Shown: one piece after another, positions 61,505-64,000 of the stretch | Numbering within the stretch: the first letter of the stretch is position 1 | Layout: each line of letters opens with the position of its first letter | From: Chloroflexota bacterium | GTDB lineage: Bacteria > Chloroflexota > UBA6077 > FW602-bin22 > CADDYW01 | Direction: 5' to 3' | DNA: 64,000 nucleotides | NCBI GenBank assembly: GCA_902810745.1 | Contig: CADDYW010000007.1 | Location: forward strand, 1-64,000 | Notes under the pieces: model-generated | What the model saw: the letters and a program-made list of their open reading frames with translations, nothing else | The model's database searches: none | Told to the model about the DNA's origin: nothing | Translations under genes and position numbers: made by a program

Positions 61505-62060
61505 CTACGACAGCTTTACCTACAATCTGTACCAGTATCTGTGCGAACTTGGCGCCGACGTGCTCGTCCGGCGCAATGATCAGATCACGATCGAGGAGAT
61601 CGAGCAGCTTCAGCCGGAGCGCATCGTGATCTCTCCCGGTCCCGGAGATCCGGATGACGCCGGTATCTCGGTCGACGTGATCAAGCGCTTCGGACCGAGC
61701 ACTCCACTGCTCGGTGTTTGCCTCGGGCACCAGTGCATTGGCGCGGCGTTTGGCGGCCGGGTCGTGCATGCCGATACGCTGATGCACGGCAAGAGCTCGC
61801 TCGTCTACCACGACGGACGGAGCGTCCTGTCGGGCCTGCCGAGTCCGTTCGAGGCGATCCGTTACCATTCGCTCGTCGTCGATCGTCATTCCTTGCCCGC
61901 CTGCCTGGAGGTGACGGCGCAGACGGCGACGGGGACGATCATGGGGCTGCGACACCGAAGCTTTCCAATCCACGGTGTGCAGTTCCATCCGGAATCGATC
62001 ATGACGGTTGTCGGGAAGGATCTGTTGCGCAACTTCCTGGAGGATGGGAGGGCTGCATGA
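61485..62060 (+). CDS. trpG: Anthranilate synthase component II (glutamine amidotransferase)
   Basis: 191 aa class I amidotransferase; supplies ammonia to Trp[31 protein letters not shown], Cys nucleophile in [12 protein letters not shown] and the catalytic His-Glu in [13 protein letters not shown] overlaps the trpE end; TGA overlaps trpD ATG. It may also serve PabB, as in many bacteria with a single copy. Confidence 0.96.
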   Translation: MLLLIDNYDSFTYNLYQYLCELGADVLVRRNDQITIEEIEQLQPERIVISPGPGDPDDAGISVDVIKRFGPSTPLLGVCLGHQCIGAAFGGRVVHADTLMHGKSSLVYHDGRSVLSGLPSPFEAIRYHSLVVDRHSLPACLEVTAQTATGTIMGLRHRSFPIHGVQFHPESIMTVVGKDLLRNFLEDGRAA

Positions 62061-63070
62061 TTCGCGAGGCGATCGAGAAAGTCGTGGCCGGTTCTGATCT
62101 GACGCGGGACGAGGCCGCGATGGTGATGGAAGAGATCATGACTGGGCAGGCGACTCCCGCCCAGTTCGGCGCACTGATGACCGCGCTGCGCCTCAAGGGC
62201 GAGACTGTTTCGGAGATTGCTGGCTTCGCGTCGGTGATGCGACGGATGGCGACGGCGGTCAGCCCGCGGCGGCCAGTCGTCGACACCTGTGGCACCGGGG
62301 GTGATGGCCACGGAACGTTTAACATCTCGACGACGGCGGCATTCGTCGCGGCCGGTGCTGGCGCTATCGTGGCCAAGCACGGGAATCGTTCGATGACGAG
62401 CAGGTGCGGCAGCGCCGACGTGCTCGAAGCGCTCGGCGTCAATATCACGCTGACGCCAGCGCAGGTGGAGGCTTGCCTGGACGAGGCGGGCATCGGGTTC
62501 ATGTTTGCGCAGGTCTTTCACCCGGCGATGAAGTTCGCGGCCGGCCCGCGGCGTGAGATCGGAATCCGAACGGTTTTCAACATCCTGGGACCGTTGACCA
62601 ACCCGGCTGGCGCGCACGCCCAGGTCTTGGGCGTAGCCGCGCCCGTGCTCGTCGAGCGCATGGCCGAGGCACTGGCGCTGCTCGGGTCGCACCACGCGCT
62701 GGTCGTGCACGGCGAGGATGGCATCGACGAGATCTCGATCTGCGCGCCGACCCGCATCAGCGAGGTCCGCGATGGGGAGATTCGCTCCTACACGATCGCG
62801 CCGGAGGACTTCGGCTTCAGTCGCGCGTCGCTCGACGACGTTCGCGGAGGAGACGCCGCGACGAACGCGTCGATCGTCCGGTCGGTTCTGTCTGGCGCAG
62901 ATGGTCCACGCCGAAAGGTGGTTCTGCTGAACGCTGCCGCCGCGCTGGTAGCCAGCGATCTCGCGGACGATCTGGCCGAGGGTGTTGCGCTGGCAGCGGA
63001 GGCCATCGATTCGGGGGCGGCGGCGGAGCGCCTGGAACGCATGGCGGCCGTGAGCCAGCGATTTGTGTGA
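62057..63070 (+). CDS. trpD: Anthranilate phosphoribosyltransferase
   Basis: 337 aa; joins anthranilate to PRPP. PRPP-binding [47 protein letters not shown]-like [15 protein letters not shown] and [15 protein letters not shown] overlaps the trpG stop (ATGA). An in-frame extension to 61718 covers trpG and is not real. Confidence 0.97.
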   Translation: MIREAIEKVVAGSDLTRDEAAMVMEEIMTGQATPAQFGALMTALRLKGETVSEIAGFASVMRRMATAVSPRRPVVDTCGTGGDGHGTFNISTTAAFVAAGAGAIVAKHGNRSMTSRCGSADVLEALGVNITLTPAQVEACLDEAGIGFMFAQVFHPAMKFAAGPRREIGIRTVFNILGPLTNPAGAHAQVLGVAAPVLVERMAEALALLGSHHALVVHGEDGIDEISICAPTRISEVRDGEIRSYTIAPEDFGFSRASLDDVRGGDAATNASIVRSVLSGADGPRRKVVLLNAAAALVASDLADDLAEGVALAAEAIDSGAAAERLERMAAVSQRFV

Positions 63071-63081
63071 GTGGCTGAGCC

Positions 63082-63870
63082 GTGATTCTCGATGACATCG
63101 TGGCGAACACACGGGTTGAGGTGGCCGAGGCGAAGCGGCGCGTGCCGATGCGCGAGCTCATAGACCGAGCCGAGGTAGCTCCGCCGCGACGAGATTATGC
63201 CGGTGCGCTGCGCGGCGACGATCTGCGCCTGATCGCTGAGATCAAGAAGGCGTCGCCCAGCAAGGGGTTGCTGCGTGCCGACTTTGATCCGCTGGCGATT
63301 GCCGCGTGCTACGTCGCCGCGGGGGCGCACGCGATCTCGGTCTTGACCGATCGACGCTATTTCCAGGGATCGTTGGACGATCTCTACCGGGTGGCCCAGT
63401 ACAGCAGCGTACCGTTGCTGCGCAAAGACTTTATCGTCGATCCGTACCAGGTGTACGAGGCGGTGGTGGCGGGCGCGAGCTCGGCGCTTCTGATCGTCGG
63501 CATCCTGGACGATGCGGAGCTGGCCGATCTGATTGCGCTGGAGCGCTCGCTCGGCCTCGAGCCACAGGTCGAGGTGCACGACGCGACCGAGGTCGAGCGC
63601 GCGCTGAAGGCGGGCGCGCTGATCGTGGCGATCAATAACCGCGATCTGAAGACATTCGACGTCGATCTTGCGACGACGGAACGTTTACGGCCACTGATTC
63701 CTGCCGATCGCATCGTCGTCAGCGAGAGTGGCATCCGCACCGCGGCCGACGTCGCGCGCTTGCGAGCGGCGAACGTTCAGGCGATTCACATCGGGGAATC
63801 GCTCATGGTGAGCGGCGACCCGGGGCGCAAAGTCCGAGAGCTAATGGAAATCGGAGGATGGAAAGCGTAA
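63082..63870 (+). CDS. trpC: Indole-3-glycerol phosphate synthase
   Basis: 262 aa TIM-barrel enzyme closing the indole ring. LIAEIKKASPSKGLLR, VLTDRRYFQGS, LLRKDFIVDPYQVYEA, INNRDLKTFDVDL and VVSESGIRTAADV contain the catalytic Lys and Glu residues. GTG 63082 follows the trpD stop by 11 bp. trpF, trpB and trpA are not in the window. Confidence 0.96.
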   Translation: MILDDIVANTRVEVAEAKRRVPMRELIDRAEVAPPRRDYAGALRGDDLRLIAEIKKASPSKGLLRADFDPLAIAACYVAAGAHAISVLTDRRYFQGSLDDLYRVAQYSSVPLLRKDFIVDPYQVYEAVVAGASSALLIVGILDDAELADLIALERSLGLEPQVEVHDATEVERALKAGALIVAINNRDLKTFDVDLATTERLRPLIPADRIVVSESGIRTAADVARLRAANVQAIHIGESLMVSGDPGRKVRELMEIGGWKA

Positions 63871-63878
63871 AACGTAAG

Positions 63879-63956
63879 GCGTGAGGCGGAAAGCAGAAGA
63901 CGAGGAATGCCCAGCTCACGTTTTCCGCCTCACGTTTTCCGTTTCACGTTTCCGTC
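63879..63956 (+). repeat. Inverted and 14-bp tandem repeats between trpC and trpS
   Basis: CTCACGTTTTCCGC occurs at 63915-63928, is repeated with one change at 63929-63942 and again imperfectly at 63943-63956. CGTGAGGCGGAAA at 63880-63892 is the inverse of TTTCCGCCTCACG (63922-63934), so the transcript can form a 13-bp stem. It may slow or end part of the transcription, or be a recombination relic. Confidence 0.7.
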
Positions 63957-63968
63957 GAGGTGAGTCAC

Positions 63969-64000
63969 ATGGAGTTGAAGACGGTCTTCTCTGGCGTCCA
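63969..64000 (+). CDS. trpS: Tryptophanyl-tRNA synthetase, N-terminal start only
   Basis: The last 32 bases read MELKTVFSGVQ, the start of bacterial TrpRS (xxTVFSGxQPTGxLHLGNY) after GAGGTGAGTC at 63957-63966. The gene continues beyond the window. Its position after trpC, in the same direction and under the same T-box leader, fits coregulation by tRNA-Trp charging. Confidence 0.75.
   Translation, partial: MELKTVFSGV

Noticed and set aside
63915-63956. CRISPR-like array
   Set aside because: Units are only 14 bp and abut without spacers; no cas gene is present.

Overview
The window reads as chromosomal DNA of a GC-rich (low-to-mid sixties percent by eye) free-living bacterium. I favour Chloroflexota, near the Thermomicrobia/Sphaerobacter group. 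The hints are a T-box leader on a tryptophan operon, PASTA-type penicillin-binding protein, Thr/Pro-rich linkers, many paralogous Gfo/Idh/MocA oxidoreductases, amidohydrolases and class I methyltransferases, and DUF378 proteins. This placement is inference; there is no rRNA in the window, and I recognise no tRNA, CRISPR array, prophage or intact insertion sequence.

Layout. 1-7.6 kb: the end of a broken Rhs/YD-repeat gene, an indoleamine 2,3-dioxygenase, a methyltransferase, a P450, a ferritin-like protein, and a tight minus-strand operon of a LysM protein, moaD, moaE and a two-subunit ThDP decarboxylase (comD/comE-like). 7.8-17.9 kb: small unknown genes, infC (with an AUU start), an operon-like run of two Gfo/Idh/MocA oxidoreductases, a methyltransferase, a CYTH protein and leucyl aminopeptidase, then a PdxA2/DUF1537 pair and a uracil-DNA glycosylase without Fe-S cysteines. 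18-27.9 kb: a class A PBP, an HxlR regulator diverging from a methyltransferase, a decayed TVP38/DedA gene, a GtrA/polyprenol-phosphate glycosyltransferase pair, an EamA transporter, a PHP hydrolase, a sugar-phosphate isomerase-like protein and a Rieske protein. 28.3-32 kb: ABC exporter plus two-component system. 32-45 kb: two divergent paralogous amidohydrolases, aldo/keto reductase, penicillin acylase, GDPD-like protein, a multi-PAS histidine kinase with a degraded ATPase domain, two DUF378 proteins and a SnoaL-like protein. 44-51 kb: a TrmB-type regulator followed by an aberrant short PurA-like protein, then an SPFH protein, a transporter and a GT39-like glycosyltransferase. 50.9-57.3 kb: a metal/sulfur block of ZIP transporter, persulfide dioxygenase-rhodanese, CadC-like ArsR regulator, P1B ATPase and aquaporin. 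57.7-59.3 kb: frameshifted cupredoxin, DUF6295-like protein and dienelactone hydrolase. 59.6-64 kb: T-box leader, trpE-trpG-trpD-trpC, and the first codons of trpS.

The most noteworthy signals are: a dispersed ~180-bp non-coding repeat in four copies, two of which supply the stop codon of the gene upstream; an infC gene that starts with AUU; a family-4-like uracil-DNA glycosylase that has lost all Fe-S ligands; a PurA paralogue lacking the catalytic histidine; a 43-nt perfect palindrome; and a Trp T-box that apparently controls both tryptophan synthesis genes and tryptophanyl-tRNA synthetase. Two genes (TVP38-like and cupredoxin) carry one-base deletions in C runs, which may be real decay or sequencing error.
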